NCBI GenBank assembly: GCA_017527205.1
Contig: JAFXQK010000079.1
Span: 1 to 64,000, forward strand
DNA from: Lachnospiraceae bacterium
GTDB lineage: Bacteria; Bacillota; Clostridia; Lachnospirales; Lachnospiraceae
Length of the DNA: 64,000 nucleotides
Direction: 5' to 3'
Under the pieces are notes generated by a model. That model was not told the origin of the DNA, searched no databases, and saw only the letters and a program-made list of their open reading frames with translations. Positions within the stretch are counted from its first letter, which is position 1. Each line of letters opens with the position of its first letter. The position numbers and the translations under genes are program-made. Shown piece by piece: positions 1 to 12,345 of the stretch.

Positions 1-60
1 CTAAAACTTCCCACACCTCAAAGGTGTGTTGAACCTTGAAAACTCAATAATGTAGGCAAT
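1..60 (+). repeat. IS left end with inverted repeats and hairpin
   Basis: The left terminus holds the outer repeat (1-13), a short hairpin with arms CACACCT (12-18) and AGGTGTG (22-28), and the inner repeat (34-60). A hairpin at an IS end is a common way to shield the transposase start from outside transcription; that role is inferred here. Confidence 0.75.
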
Positions 61-88
61 TAAAAAGGCATGGAAGCCGCTTCTGTGG

Positions 89-94
89 TATAAT
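89..94 (+). promoter_or_regulatory. Putative transposase -10 box
   Basis: TATAAT at 89-94 lies 40 bases before the transposase start. No convincing -35 hexamer is seen at the right distance, so this is a weak promoter or one that depends on upstream sequence. Confidence 0.35.
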
Positions 95-133
95 TGAATT
101 GACGAGAAACAACCACACCCTAGGAGGATTCCC

Positions 134-1513
134 ATGCCCAACTCAATTATAACACAGGATCAGGAAGGACAAAATCTTTTTAATGCAATTTCTTCATTTT
201 TTTGCACTTTTAAGGTCGGAGACCTTCTTCAAAAGTGTAATGCCAGGAAGGAAAAAGGCGTTCCCGTTCTTACGATCTTCAAGTATAAGCTTTGCAACGT
301 TTTCGCCGGAAGGAGCATGTACATGCAGCAAAAGACCGGTTCCTTCAGGGAGTCGTTCTCAAAAAATACCTTCTACCGTTTTTTGAACAACCCCAAAATA
401 AACTGGCTTCGCTTTACCACGCTGCTGTCCAGGAAGGTTGCCGACGCGGTTGAACCGCTTACCGGGGATGACCGCGTAAATGCCTTCGTCGTTGACGACA
501 GCCTGTTTGAAAGAACGAGCTGCAAAAAGACGGAGCTTGGTTCCCGCATCTTCGACCACGTATCCATGAGATACCGTAAGGGATATCGCCTGATGACGCT
601 CGGCTGGACGGACGGAAACACCTTTCTCCCCATCAACGGATGCCTTCTTTCTTCATCAAAGGAAACCAATCTCATTGGCCCCGTGAGCAGGCCTGACGGT
701 CGTTCGCTGGCGGCAAAACGCAGGGAGCTTGCACAAATGAAGGGAACCGACGTCATGATCGAGCTCATGAAAACCGCTCTTTTGGGCGGACATCATGCCG
801 ACTACGTCCTGTTCGACACGTGGTTCTCCAATCCCGCACAGCTTATCGCGGTAAGGAGCATTGGCCTGGATTCGATTGCGATGATTAAGAAAAGCTCCCG
901 CATTCACTATGAGTTTGAGGGCGAGCAGTTATCCATCAGCAAGATTTTTGGCATCTGCAAAAAGCGTCGCGGTCGCAGCAAGTATCTTCTCTCCGTAAGC
1001 GTCATGATTGGCAAGGAAGAGAAAATCCCCGCCAAGATTGTCTGCGTACGCAACAAGAAGAACAAGAAGGACTGGATCGCATTCATCTGCACAAATCCGG
1101 AAATGTCCGAGGAAGAGATCATTCGCATTTATGGAAAAAGGTGGCAGATCGAGGTCTTTTTTAAGACCTGCAAATCCTTTCTTAACCTTGTCACGGAATG
1201 TCACAGCCTTTCTTACGATGCCCTGACGGCGCACGTCGCCATCGTTTTCACCAGATACCTGATGATCTCAATGGATCAGCGAAGAAATGAGGATGAGCGC
1301 ACGCTTGGAGAAATCTTTTATTTCCTTACGGACGAATTGGCTGACATCACGTTCGGCGAATCCTTCCAGATCATCATAAATGCCATGCTTGACACCATCC
1401 GTGCCGTATTACGCCCAACGGAAGAACAACTTCAGCTGTTTATGGATATGTTCATCGGGCATCTTCCAGAGTATGTCCGGACTACATTGATAAGGGCAAC
1501 GCTGGCAGCATAA
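134..1513 (+). CDS. IS4-family transposase
   Basis: This 459-residue DDE transposase catalyses cut-and-paste movement of the surrounding element. The catalytic acidic residues are visible in FVVDDSLFE (first Asp), VLFDTWFS (second Asp) and YGKRWQIEVFFKTCK (Glu). The last segment fits the IS4 YREK pattern Y-x2-R-x3-E-x6-K exactly. The ATG at 134 follows a good ribosome binding site (TAGGAGG, 121-127). The reading frame is full length with no frameshift, so the element may still be active. Its stop codon lies 11 bases before the inner right repeat. Confidence 0.92.
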   Translation: MPNSIITQDQEGQNLFNAISSFFCTFKVGDLLQKCNARKEKGVPVLTIFKYKLCNVFAGRSMYMQQKTGSFRESFSKNTFYRFLNNPKINWLRFTTLLSRKVADAVEPLTGDDRVNAFVVDDSLFERTSCKKTELGSRIFDHVSMRYRKGYRLMTLGWTDGNTFLPINGCLLSSSKETNLIGPVSRPDGRSLAAKRRELAQMKGTDVMIELMKTALLGGHHADYVLFDTWFSNPAQLIAVRSIGLDSIAMIKKSSRIHYEFEGEQLSISKIFGICKKRRGRSKYLLSVSVMIGKEEKIPAKIVCVRNKKNKKDWIAFICTNPEMSEEEIIRIYGKRWQIEVFFKTCKSFLNLVTECHSLSYDALTAHVAIVFTRYLMISMDQRRNEDERTLGEIFYFLTDELADITFGESFQIIINAMLDTIRAVLRPTEEQLQLFMDMFIGHLPEYVRTTLIRATLAA

Positions 1514-1524
1514 ATATCAATCTG

Positions 1525-4177
<2,653 letters not shown>

Positions 4178-4483
4178 TAGTCGCATCTGATATGTTTATG
4201 GAGAAGACATTGACCTGCTTCCGGATATTGGAAACACATCATTGCTCACCCCAAAGCCATGGAGTCCGTCTGGAAAATAATCGGACTAAAAGTAATGATA
4301 TTTGCAGAGAAATGCGGTATAATCTCCTTGTCACCCGTGACAATAAAATGACAGTACAAACTTCCAAAAGTATAGTAGATACATTCAAACCGTTCAGAAA
4401 TGAACAGTTAAACGAATCTGAAACTACCATAAACACATAGGGAGCTGCCTGATTGACGGAAGATCGGAATAAGGAGCAGGAAT
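4178..4483. other. 306-bp intergenic stretch, no supported gene
   Basis: A short frame (4192-4440) exists here, but it has no convincing ribosome binding site, its composition is not protein-like and no family is recognised. The stretch reads as decayed sequence between lacZ and the acetyltransferase. Confidence 0.5.
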
Positions 4484-5173
4484 ATGGTTGAGTATAAGCA
4501 TTATGACAGATCGTATGAAGACGAGGTATTAAAGGTTTTCACGGAATCCTTTGTTAACTATCCCCTTTTTTGGGGAGTTTTCGAAGACCGCTTCAAGTCA
4601 GAGAGAAAGCTGCGCAGTTTTTATGAGCGTCTGATGAAGGGGATATTTCGGGCCACTGTCCGCAAGGATGACTGCTATATAGGTATTGAAGACGGAAAGG
4701 TAGCAGTTATTGTAATCGTTGAGAAACCATCAGACAAACCGGTTTCTTTTTGGGATTATGCCGTGAGTGGAATGGCAGGTATCATAGCGAGAATCGGGCT
4801 TAGAGACACCCTTCAATTTATGGAAATGTCAGATAAAACGGAAATTGTCGTAAAAAGCATTCCTGAACCTCGTTGGCATTTGTATTTTCTGGCAGTCAAT
4901 CCGAAGGATCAGAAGCGGGGCATCGGATCGGGTGCGATACAGGATTTCCTGATCCCTTTGGTAAAATCCAATGGCGGAAATTTGATTACCGTTACCACCA
5001 ATTCTGAGAAAAACGTGGCTTTTTATATGAATAACGGGTTCACGCTTGTAAAAGAAGAAACGTTGGAATGTAATGCAAAATCTATTGGAAACTGGACCTT
5101 CAGAATGGATCTGGACGGGAGCATGGGAAAAGGAAAGGCAGAAAATGATGAAACACAAGCGTTTAAACCTTGA
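4484..5173 (+). CDS. GNAT-family N-acetyltransferase
   Basis: This 229-residue cytoplasmic protein is predicted to move an acetyl group from acetyl-CoA to an unknown amine. The acetyl-CoA loop is visible as FLAVNPKDQKRGIGSGAI at about residues 131-148 (the R/Q-x-x-G-x-G/A motif A), followed by NVAFYMNNGF, typical of motif B. The ATG is preceded by AAGGAGCAGGAAT. The gene is followed within 22 bp by an ANT(6)-like gene, so the two may be co-transcribed. Its last dozen codons read, in another frame, as the start of a DUF402 gene (see 5148-5216), so the native C-terminus may have been replaced. The substrate cannot be inferred. Confidence 0.82.
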   Translation: MVEYKHYDRSYEDEVLKVFTESFVNYPLFWGVFEDRFKSERKLRSFYERLMKGIFRATVRKDDCYIGIEDGKVAVIVIVEKPSDKPVSFWDYAVSGMAGIIARIGLRDTLQFMEMSDKTEIVVKSIPEPRWHLYFLAVNPKDQKRGIGSGAIQDFLIPLVKSNGGNLITVTTNSEKNVAFYMNNGFTLVKEETLECNAKSIGNWTFRMDLDGSMGKGKAENDETQAFKP

Positions 5174-5216
5174 CGGATGGGGAGGTAGTGACTTATGCGC
5201 ACAGAGAAAGAAATGA
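5148..5216 (+). pseudogene. Relic of a DUF402 gene start
   Basis: The 36 bases 5148-5183 match the start of the DUF402-nucleotidyltransferase gene at 52816-52851 with only two differences. Both encode MKHKRLN-x-DGWG. Here the frame continues for only ten unrelated codons before a stop, because the ribosome binding site and start of the ANT(6) gene take over. It looks like a recombination junction or deletion scar between the GNAT and ANT(6) genes. Confidence 0.6.
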
Positions 5217-6067
5217 TGGAGCTGATCATGAGGACGGCAAGGGAAGATGCCCGGATCCGTGCCGTTTATATGAATGGATCCAGAACCAATCCCAATGCTC
5301 CAAAGGATATTTTTCAGGACTATGACATTGTTTACGTTGTAGAAGAAACGGGATCCTTTATCAAAGACAGGGAGTGGATCCGGCGATTTGGCGATATCCT
5401 GTTTATGCAGTACCCGGACGAATCTCCGGATGAACCAAGTGATAAAGAAAATTCCTATGGCTGGCTTATGATATTTACGGACGGGAACAGGCTGGACCTT
5501 ACCGTGAAATCCATCCCGCATGCGCAGGAGAACGTTTTGGAGGATCGTTTGTGCAGGATCCTGCTGGATAAGGATGGAATTCTTCCTCCCATTCCCGAGG
5601 CTTCAGAAGAAACCTATTTTGTCAAGAGACCGTCACGGGAGCAGTATGCGGCGGTCTGCAATGAATTCTGGTGGTGCCTGAACAATATCGCAAAGGGTCT
5701 TTGGAGAAACGAAGTGACCTATGCTCAGGATATGTTGAACTTTGTAGTCAGAAAACAACTCGAAAGGATGCTTTCCTGGAAAATCGGTGAGCTGACAGGT
5801 TATTCCGTCAGCATTGGAAAATCGGGAAAGTATATGAGGCAATGGCTTTCTGAGGAGGAATGGCAGAAGTATCTGGATACTTATTGCGGCGCTTCCGTAA
5901 ATGAGATGTGGAAAGCCGTGGAAACGATGTGCAGATTATTCTATGAGGTTTCAAGGTGGGTGGCAGAACATAACGGTTTTTCTTTTGATCAGCAGGAAGC
6001 GGATCATAGTTTTGGATATTTTACTGCCGTGAGAAAAATGGATCAAAACGCGACAAGTATTTTCTGA
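5195..6067 (+). CDS. Aminoglycoside 6-adenylyltransferase (ANT(6) family)
   Basis: The 290-residue protein matches the ANT(6)/AadE family, which transfers AMP from ATP to the 6-position of streptomycin. The nucleotidyltransferase core is seen as MNGSR at residues 27-30 followed by QDYDIVYVV, giving the metal-binding Asp pair (D42, D44), and NRLDLTVK supplies a third acidic residue. Length is normal for the family. The ATG follows GGGGAGG in the upstream relic. Many clostridial members are intrinsic and their effect on streptomycin is unproven, so resistance is a prediction only. Confidence 0.87.
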   Translation: MRTEKEMMELIMRTAREDARIRAVYMNGSRTNPNAPKDIFQDYDIVYVVEETGSFIKDREWIRRFGDILFMQYPDESPDEPSDKENSYGWLMIFTDGNRLDLTVKSIPHAQENVLEDRLCRILLDKDGILPPIPEASEETYFVKRPSREQYAAVCNEFWWCLNNIAKGLWRNEVTYAQDMLNFVVRKQLERMLSWKIGELTGYSVSIGKSGKYMRQWLSEEEWQKYLDTYCGASVNEMWKAVETMCRLFYEVSRWVAEHNGFSFDQQEADHSFGYFTAVRKMDQNATSIF

Positions 6068-6131
6068 AAGGGTTCGGAAAATCAGGCAACATGCAATAAA
6101 ACGTAACGCTCTGTAGTACAAGGTTATCTCC

Positions 6132-6160
6132 TTGTAAATTAAGGCTCAAAATGCTATAAT
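6132..6160 (+). promoter_or_regulatory. Promoter upstream of the HD-GYP gene
   Basis: TTGTAA (6132-6137) and TATAAT (6155-6160) are separated by 17 bases, a good sigma-A promoter. It would give a leader of about 130 bases before the GTG start at 6296. Confidence 0.6.
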
Positions 6161-6295
6161 TTTATGATAGTAGTAAAGGCATGATCAGTTTTTACGCCGC
6201 ATTATTAGTTGTAACATGTCGCGCATTAACTTTCAAAGACTGTCGCGCGGCTACCAATGCCATATTTTTTCCGGCATATTTGGGGGTGATGCAGG

Positions 6296-7864
6296 GTGAA
6301 AAAGAAAAAACATAACGGAATCAGCATTAAGATCGTTACCGCAGTGTATTCTGCGGTAGTTATCATTGTGCTTACGATTGTAATCGTGGTTGCAGGGTAT
6401 AGTCTCTATGAGAATCATGTCATGGAGAATTATAAAAAATATGCGACGACGGTCCTGGAATATGCATACACGATTACGGAGGAATACTCCTTTGGAGACA
6501 TGATCGCCGCTCGTGAAATGCCGCAGGCCTATGAAGAGATGAGATTAGGTTTGAATCACGTCAAGGAGAGCTCGGACATTGATTATCTGTATGCAGTCTA
6601 TTTTGACGATCTTAACGACATCCATAGCCTGACCTATGCGATCAATGCAAAGACGGCCAAAGAACTAGAACAAGGCGGGACTTATACCTACCTTGGCAAG
6701 CGTTGTGAGGAAGGAAGCTTTGAAGAGGACACGCTTCATGTCCTTTATGATGCGATTATGACGAAAAAGAAAGACAGCGGCGTCGTAGAAGGGTATTCCA
6801 AAGGATATGGCTATATGTTCAACGGATATAAGGTCATATTTGATTCCTGCAATCAACCGGTGGGACTCATCTGCGTTGAGATCAACGTGAACAATATTCG
6901 AGGCGAACTCAGTCATTATATCAGAAATATCGCACTCTTTGTCGCGGTATTTACGATTGTCATTACGACGGTCTTTGTGGGCCTGGCTGAATACTACATC
7001 ATTTATCCCATTGCGAAGCTAACGGATTCTGCGAGGGATTTTATCAAGAACATTGGCGACCAGAAGGCCATTGATGAAAGCGTGAAAAAACTGAATGCAA
7101 TCGAAGTGCGTTCGGAAAATGAAATCGGGGAGCTGTACTCTACCGTCAGCAAGATGGAAGCTGACATGGCTGATCAGTTCCGCGATATTCGAAGATTTTC
7201 TAACAATGTCATGAAGATGCAGGATGGACTGATCACTTTGATAGCGGACATGGTAGAAAACCGTGATTCCGATACGGGAAATCATATTCAGAAGACGGCT
7301 TCCTATGTTCAGATCATCCTGGACGGACTAAGACGTAAAGGGTATTATGCAGAGCAGCTGACTCCGCAGTACATGGAATATGTCGTAAAATCTGCGCCGC
7401 TTCACGATACCGGCAAGATCAAGATCCCGGATAAGATTCTCAATAAACCCGGAAAATTTACCCCCGAAGAATTCGAAATCATGAAGACGCATGCCGCTCT
7501 AGGCAAAGAAATCCTGGACAAGGCCATCCATACGGTTGAGGGAGAGAGCTATCTTAGTGAGGCGCGGAACATGGCTGCCTATCATCATGAGAGATGGGAC
7601 GGGAAGGGGTATCCCGACGGCCTGAAAGAAGAGGAGATCCCGTTGTCGGCGCGCATCATGGCGGTTGCGGACGTATTTGATGCGCTAACTTCAAAGCGTG
7701 TTTACAAGCCGGCATTTCCGATGGATATGGCGCTCGAAATGATTCGCGTGGGAAAGGGGACGCAGTTCGATCCTAAATGTGTCGAGGTCTTTTTGGAAGC
7801 CGTTCCTGAGATCGAGGCAGTTCTCCAAAAATACAGCTCTGACGATGACGCGAGCGGAATTTAA
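6296..7864 (+). CDS. Membrane sensor with HAMP and HD-GYP domains
   Basis: The 522-residue protein is a predicted cyclic-di-GMP phosphodiesterase. A transmembrane helix at about 14-36, an extracytoplasmic sensor region of about 170 residues, a second helix at about 208-232 and a HAMP-like linker lead to an HD-GYP domain from about residue 310. Signature residues are intact: HDTGKIKIPD with the HD pair at 370-371, and HHERWDGKGYP at 430-440. The GTG start is supported by TGGGGGTGA upstream; a GTG after such a strong site may moderate expression. A GGDEF cyclase lies 3.4 kb downstream in the same direction. The ligand of the sensor region is unknown. Confidence 0.9.
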   Translation: MKKKKHNGISIKIVTAVYSAVVIIVLTIVIVVAGYSLYENHVMENYKKYATTVLEYAYTITEEYSFGDMIAAREMPQAYEEMRLGLNHVKESSDIDYLYAVYFDDLNDIHSLTYAINAKTAKELEQGGTYTYLGKRCEEGSFEEDTLHVLYDAIMTKKKDSGVVEGYSKGYGYMFNGYKVIFDSCNQPVGLICVEINVNNIRGELSHYIRNIALFVAVFTIVITTVFVGLAEYYIIYPIAKLTDSARDFIKNIGDQKAIDESVKKLNAIEVRSENEIGELYSTVSKMEADMADQFRDIRRFSNNVMKMQDGLITLIADMVENRDSDTGNHIQKTASYVQIILDGLRRKGYYAEQLTPQYMEYVVKSAPLHDTGKIKIPDKILNKPGKFTPEEFEIMKTHAALGKEILDKAIHTVEGESYLSEARNMAAYHHERWDGKGYPDGLKEEEIPLSARIMAVADVFDALTSKRVYKPAFPMDMALEMIRVGKGTQFDPKCVEVFLEAVPEIEAVLQKYSSDDDASGI

Positions 7865-7910
7865 GAGATCGAAAGTCGTTTTCGGCTGAAGCTATCATGG
7901 GAGATTTCAT

Positions 7911-9965
7911 ATGCGAAAGGGATTTGAAAAAATATATCTTGGTCTTTGCCTGATCATGCTCCTGCTTTTTGCAGGCTGTTCCGATGTAGGTGACATATCA
8001 CGCAGTCAGGAGTCAGAATCTGATCAAAACACGATTTCTGGCAAAGAGACGGAATCTGGTCAAAAGACCGAATCCGGTCAGGAGACAAGCACCGAAAGCA
8101 CTGAGTCCCTGATACAGTATGAGGTAATGGACACATTGTCAAGGAACTGTTATCAGGCCTTCTACAGCCTTGTGTCGAAAGCAAAGGATACGGAATGGGC
8201 TGGATTTCAGCTGATGGATATGGATGGCGACAAAATCGATGAATTGATTGCTGCCAAGGAGGATGCTGAGAGCATAAAACAAGGGAAGCAGCGCTATTTT
8301 GTCATGGACTGGGCAGATCGTAAGATTATCGTTACGGAAGTAGATCCATTGACTGAGGCTCCTGCTGGAAAGACATTGAATCAGCTGGAGTATTATGACA
8401 AGGACTTCCTATTGCCGATCCTGATTGCGGAAGGGCAAAACTACATGGAAGGCGTGACAAAAGGAGATAAGGACTTCTTTCATCTTGTAGTCAGCATCGT
8501 TTGGGTGGAGGAAGGCTGGGCCGACAAAACGCAGGAAAAACGTGAAGCAATGGAGGATTATCTCGTTGTATCCGACTTGGGCGAGATGACGAATTCTCGC
8601 TATTCTGCAGATGGCGCGGACACGCTGCTTTCTCAATACAAAATGCGAACGGCAGACGTGATTGAGTTTTATAGGGAGGTTATGGGAAGGGAAAGGGAGT
8701 ATGCTCCCGACCATGACAGCACCTCCGAGATTGGCGTGCAGAACAGGTCAAACGGGTATTTGTATGGAAAAAATAAAGTCGGATGGGCTGATTATCCCTT
8801 GCTCACCAAGGTGGAACAAGAGGAAAATGAATTATTGGTTCATGCCATCATTAAGAGCGCATACACGGACAATCGTTTAGCTGAAGTGACGATTGTCCTG
8901 GCACCAAATGCAGGCAAATATGGATACGAGCTTAAGGGGTATGAAGTGACTCGGGATGCGGACATGGACCTGGAATCAGGACAAAAGCTGCAAGAGTTCC
9001 AAGCGGAGGATCTTCGGATACAATATGTCTTGCAGCGGCCTCGAAATTTGGACGAGTTTACTCCCTTGATTCGGACGCTGTGCTATCGGGAGGATGATCA
9101 GGAGCAGTTTGCAAAAAAGGCGAAGCGCCTTTTACCAGAGCTGAAAAAAGAATATGAAGCCAACCCTGGAGAGGACGGAAGCAATCTTGCCGCGAAGAGC
9201 ACCTTGCTTGCAACCTATGATTTTGCAGACAATTCTAAGCTTCTGATTTATGAGGATGCCGTATATGGCAATGTCCCGCCGGAAACGGGTGAAGGCTCGG
9301 AATACGGGTATTACTTGAATTATTGTGTTTTGACGCCCGGAGATATCGTTAGGTACGGAGAAATCTACCGTTATAACGAGTCCTTTGGTGACATGCCTGC
9401 GGACAGAAAAGGAAAGTCACAATGCTACCACTATTTTCTTGGGTGTGATTCGGAGGGTAAGCCTGATATCGATGGTGCGTATGTTGCCCGTACGGCCGAC
9501 TTTGCGAAGGAATTTCTGTTTTATGCAGAGGTCGGCCGAAGTCATGACATGACTACGAATGAGGAAGGCTGGGAAAACTACGACGAAGATTTTTATGTAT
9601 ATGGTGCGTACTTCTATCCCGACGGAACGCGAATCTTAGGTCAATATGATACCTGGCAGATTTCTACCTGGGAATATGTTTCACACGGTGCATTCTTAAA
9701 GGATTCCAAGGGAAAAACCTTGTTTGAGCAAAAACCAGGGCCGGAGGGCTTTACGTACTATGTCGAAGGAAAGGAATTGACCCTTTCTAAGAAGCAGGAA
9801 GAAACCAGGGAGACATTTTGTGACATTAAGCTCGACTCGAAAACCAGACTAAGCGGACGGATTGTCTATGGGGATTGGGAATACATTGTAAGTGTTTATC
9901 TGGTATTTGACATAGATGGCGCGAAAGTAAGTCACTATTTGTACTCGTATAAAGAGATGTGGTAA
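7911..9965 (+). CDS. Large lipoprotein of unknown function
   Basis: The 684-residue protein begins with a lipoprotein signal peptide whose lipobox LLFAGC places the acylated Cys at residue 23. A Ser/Thr/Glu/Gln-rich linker with repeated ESGQ units (about residues 35-68) follows, as in tethered surface proteins. An acidic segment DMDGDKIDEL near residue 105 resembles a calcium-binding repeat. The rest is beta-rich and matches no family I recognise. GGGAGA precedes the ATG. It lies 46 bp after the HD-GYP gene and may share its transcript. Surface location is clear; function is not. Confidence 0.8.
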   Translation: MRKGFEKIYLGLCLIMLLLFAGCSDVGDISRSQESESDQNTISGKETESGQKTESGQETSTESTESLIQYEVMDTLSRNCYQAFYSLVSKAKDTEWAGFQLMDMDGDKIDELIAAKEDAESIKQGKQRYFVMDWADRKIIVTEVDPLTEAPAGKTLNQLEYYDKDFLLPILIAEGQNYMEGVTKGDKDFFHLVVSIVWVEEGWADKTQEKREAMEDYLVVSDLGEMTNSRYSADGADTLLSQYKMRTADVIEFYREVMGREREYAPDHDSTSEIGVQNRSNGYLYGKNKVGWADYPLLTKVEQEENELLVHAIIKSAYTDNRLAEVTIVLAPNAGKYGYELKGYEVTRDADMDLESGQKLQEFQAEDLRIQYVLQRPRNLDEFTPLIRTLCYREDDQEQFAKKAKRLLPELKKEYEANPGEDGSNLAAKSTLLATYDFADNSKLLIYEDAVYGNVPPETGEGSEYGYYLNYCVLTPGDIVRYGEIYRYNESFGDMPADRKGKSQCYHYFLGCDSEGKPDIDGAYVARTADFAKEFLFYAEVGRSHDMTTNEEGWENYDEDFYVYGAYFYPDGTRILGQYDTWQISTWEYVSHGAFLKDSKGKTLFEQKPGPEGFTYYVEGKELTLSKKQEETRETFCDIKLDSKTRLSGRIVYGDWEYIVSVYLVFDIDGAKVSHYLYSYKEMW

Positions 9966-9995
9966 GCAAGGGCCTGCCTGGATCCCCAAGGCATC

Positions 9996-10100
9996 ATGTA
10001 TCGCGAGGAAGTGGAGTACGCGGAGCATGATGCACGGGGAAATCCTAAGATTTTTATACAAAAATGGACTGATGAGCCGGGACGTAAGGGATATCATTAA
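9996..10100 (+). CDS. Possible 34-residue peptide or lost C-terminus of the lipoprotein
   Basis: An open frame starts with ATG after CAAGG and is in the same frame as the preceding lipoprotein stop at 9963-9965. Its sequence (EYAEHDARGNPKIF) has the look of a real protein C-terminus. It could be a small gene or a tail cut off by a nonsense mutation. Evidence is thin. Confidence 0.25.
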   Translation: MYREEVEYAEHDARGNPKIFIQKWTDEPGRKGYH

Positions 10101-10140
10101 GATTTTTAGGAATCATGAAAAGAGAGTGGAAAGGAGCGCT

Positions 10141-11127
10141 ATGGGAAGTAAAAAATTTGGATTATGTTGGTGCTTTGCCTTGATCGGTACGGTGATCCTT
10201 TCATTTTACCCGTTATACATGGGCGCGAGGGTGATTGGCGACATGATCAAGGATGGCACCGTGTTAAAGGAAAACTATCCGAAATACATCATACCCTATA
10301 CACCGATTGCGTATGCCGTTATTCTCGGCGTTCTTCTAATGCCATTACTTATAAAGCTTATGAAGGAGTTTGCGATCCTCGGAGGTTCCGCCCTGTCCAT
10401 CACGGCATTCTTTGGATTTGAGCTACTGTTTGAAAAGAAGGTCGTGGTCAGTTCCACCGAAACCGTGGCGAAGCTTGCGGACTGGCAGATGTTTTTGTGC
10501 CGATATGTACCGCCGGAGGAATTGACCATACAAACGGAAGACGTGATTCGCACGGAAACGGCCGTGGACATTTTAATCGGGGATTACAACCCTGCGTTCA
10601 AGCTCCATTTTTACTTGATTTCCGTGGTGCTGATCCTCGCGATCCTGAACAGTATTTATGGCTTCGCGCAGATGATCAGAACGGGTGACGTAAGTAGAAG
10701 GAATGCCTTGATTCTGCAATCGATTTTTGCGGCGCTGTTCCTTGGACTTTGCATTCTGGCATGCTTTACCGCCTTTTGGCGAGACGGTGAGATTCAGGTT
10801 TCGCCGCTTTCTGCGTCCCTCATGTCGACCTTCTTTATCCTGCTCGGAGTGACGGTAGGTATTTTTGCAGGCTCACTGCTTTTGAAAAAGAAAAAGACCA
10901 TCGCTCTGTACGTGCCGGCGGTGCTTTCGCTTATGACGACGCTTCTTATGTACGTGGGCGAGATGATTTTGCTTCATGCACATCTGTACCGCTTTGGCAA
11001 GGGATTTTTCTTCGAGGGGCTGCCGGGAATTGTTCTTGCACCAGTAGATTTGGTAGTGATTATTCTTGCGGGACTAATCACCTATTTCTTGATGTTGTTT
11101 GTAAAAAAGGATGACAATTTAGATTGA
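10141..11127 (+). CDS. Polytopic membrane protein, unknown
   Basis: The 328-residue protein has seven or eight hydrophobic helices, including an N-terminal helix (LCWCFALIGTVILSFYPL) and a C-terminal one (VDLVVIILAGLITYFLML), with one larger non-membrane loop near residues 110-150. I chose the ATG at 10141 because GGAAAGGAG lies just before it; an in-frame upstream ATG at 10027 has no such site and would add a charged tail. No family is recognised. It lies between a lipoprotein and a GGDEF gene. Confidence 0.72.
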   Translation: MGSKKFGLCWCFALIGTVILSFYPLYMGARVIGDMIKDGTVLKENYPKYIIPYTPIAYAVILGVLLMPLLIKLMKEFAILGGSALSITAFFGFELLFEKKVVVSSTETVAKLADWQMFLCRYVPPEELTIQTEDVIRTETAVDILIGDYNPAFKLHFYLISVVLILAILNSIYGFAQMIRTGDVSRRNALILQSIFAALFLGLCILACFTAFWRDGEIQVSPLSASLMSTFFILLGVTVGIFAGSLLLKKKKTIALYVPAVLSLMTTLLMYVGEMILLHAHLYRFGKGFFFEGLPGIVLAPVDLVVIILAGLITYFLMLFVKKDDNLD

Positions 11128-11286
11128 GCTATTGGCGAAAGAGCTTGCCATGCAGAGATATCCATGGGAGCAGGGCATATGAGAGAACCCAAGACGGTTT
11201 TCCAAAGAATTGATGATTCTGGGCTTGTGCGGGAGCACAAGCAGCATTTATCATGGCAGATGCGTGGAAAAAGAGAGGAAGGGCAG

Positions 11287-12297
11287 ATGAATCTGTTTAA
11301 AGCACAGAAAATGACATATATCGTAAATACGGTAATTTTCCTTTTGGTCATTGGACTGGCATGCTTTTTCTATATGCTGGATGCGCCGTTCCTGCTTTAT
11401 TTTAGTGTTCCCACGGCACTCGTTTACATAGTTGGATACTATCTGATAGCAAAAGAACGGCTGCATATTTATGTTTGGATGGTCTATCTCTGGCTGACCC
11501 TGTACATGTGCATCACGACGGTATGTCTTGGTTATGCTTATGGCTTTCATCTGTATTGCTTTTCCATGATTCCCGTGATGTATGTCACCGAATATATTGC
11601 CTATAAGCTGGAGCGAAGAAGTCTGCGTGCCCTTTATGTCAGCATGGGCATCAGCCTGATCTACCTGCTGAGCACGGGTTACGTGGCACTATTTGGTCCG
11701 ATCTACGAAAGGGATCAAAAGCTGGCAGCATTCTTTTGGATTTTTAATGCACTGATCGTGTTTGGTTTCCTCATTTTCTATACCAATTATCTGATCAAGA
11801 TGATCATAGGCTCTGAGGAAAAGTTGCGCGAAATGGCACAGGTGGATCCCCTGACCAAGCTTTATAACAGGCGCTATATGAAAAAGTGTCTGGACGGGGC
11901 TAAAAATGTCGAAACCTCGGGTTTTCTTGCCATGGTGGACATTGATGATTTCAAGCAGATCAATGATCACTATGGACATGCTGCCGGTGATGAAGTGCTC
12001 ATATTTGTCTCTAATGCCATGAAAACGGCTTGTGGGGAGTGCAACATTGCAAGATGGGGCGGCGAAGAGTTTTTGATCTACTCGGAGAAAAATGAAAACG
12101 GCGCGGATTTAATGGAAGCCCTGCGGGAAAAAATTGCGACAGAACCCGTTCAATGGGAAAAGAATACGATTCCCGTGACCATTACCGTTGGCGTGAGCGT
12201 TCGTAAGAAAAATCAGAGCGTTGAAGATTGGATTCAGGATGCAGACCAAAAGCTCTATCGCGGAAAGAATAGTGGTAAGAATGTTGTCGTATGGTAA
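11287..12297 (+). CDS. Membrane-anchored GGDEF diguanylate cyclase
   Basis: The 336-residue protein has about six membrane helices (residues 10-190) and a C-terminal GGDEF domain. That domain opens with DPLTKLYNRRY, carries DIDDFKQINDHYGHAAGDE, and has an intact GGEEF active site at 258-262. It should condense two GTP into cyclic-di-GMP at the membrane. The usual RxxD inhibitory site upstream of GGEEF is absent (the segment reads GECNIAR), so product inhibition is probably weak. I used the ATG at 11287 because GAGGAAGGG precedes it; the frame is open to 11164. It pairs functionally with the HD-GYP protein at 6296. Confidence 0.88.
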   Translation: MNLFKAQKMTYIVNTVIFLLVIGLACFFYMLDAPFLLYFSVPTALVYIVGYYLIAKERLHIYVWMVYLWLTLYMCITTVCLGYAYGFHLYCFSMIPVMYVTEYIAYKLERRSLRALYVSMGISLIYLLSTGYVALFGPIYERDQKLAAFFWIFNALIVFGFLIFYTNYLIKMIIGSEEKLREMAQVDPLTKLYNRRYMKKCLDGAKNVETSGFLAMVDIDDFKQINDHYGHAAGDEVLIFVSNAMKTACGECNIARWGGEEFLIYSEKNENGADLMEALREKIATEPVQWEKNTIPVTITVGVSVRKKNQSVEDWIQDADQKLYRGKNSGKNVVVW

Positions 12298-12345
12298 TTT
12301 GATTTATTGCGTCATGTTTTGTGAGGCAGCGAGAAGGAGGTAGCC

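Noticed and set aside
4192-4440. 82-residue frame between lacZ and the acetyltransferase
   Set aside because: No ribosome binding site, composition unlike a folded protein, and no recognised motif; treated as intergenic.
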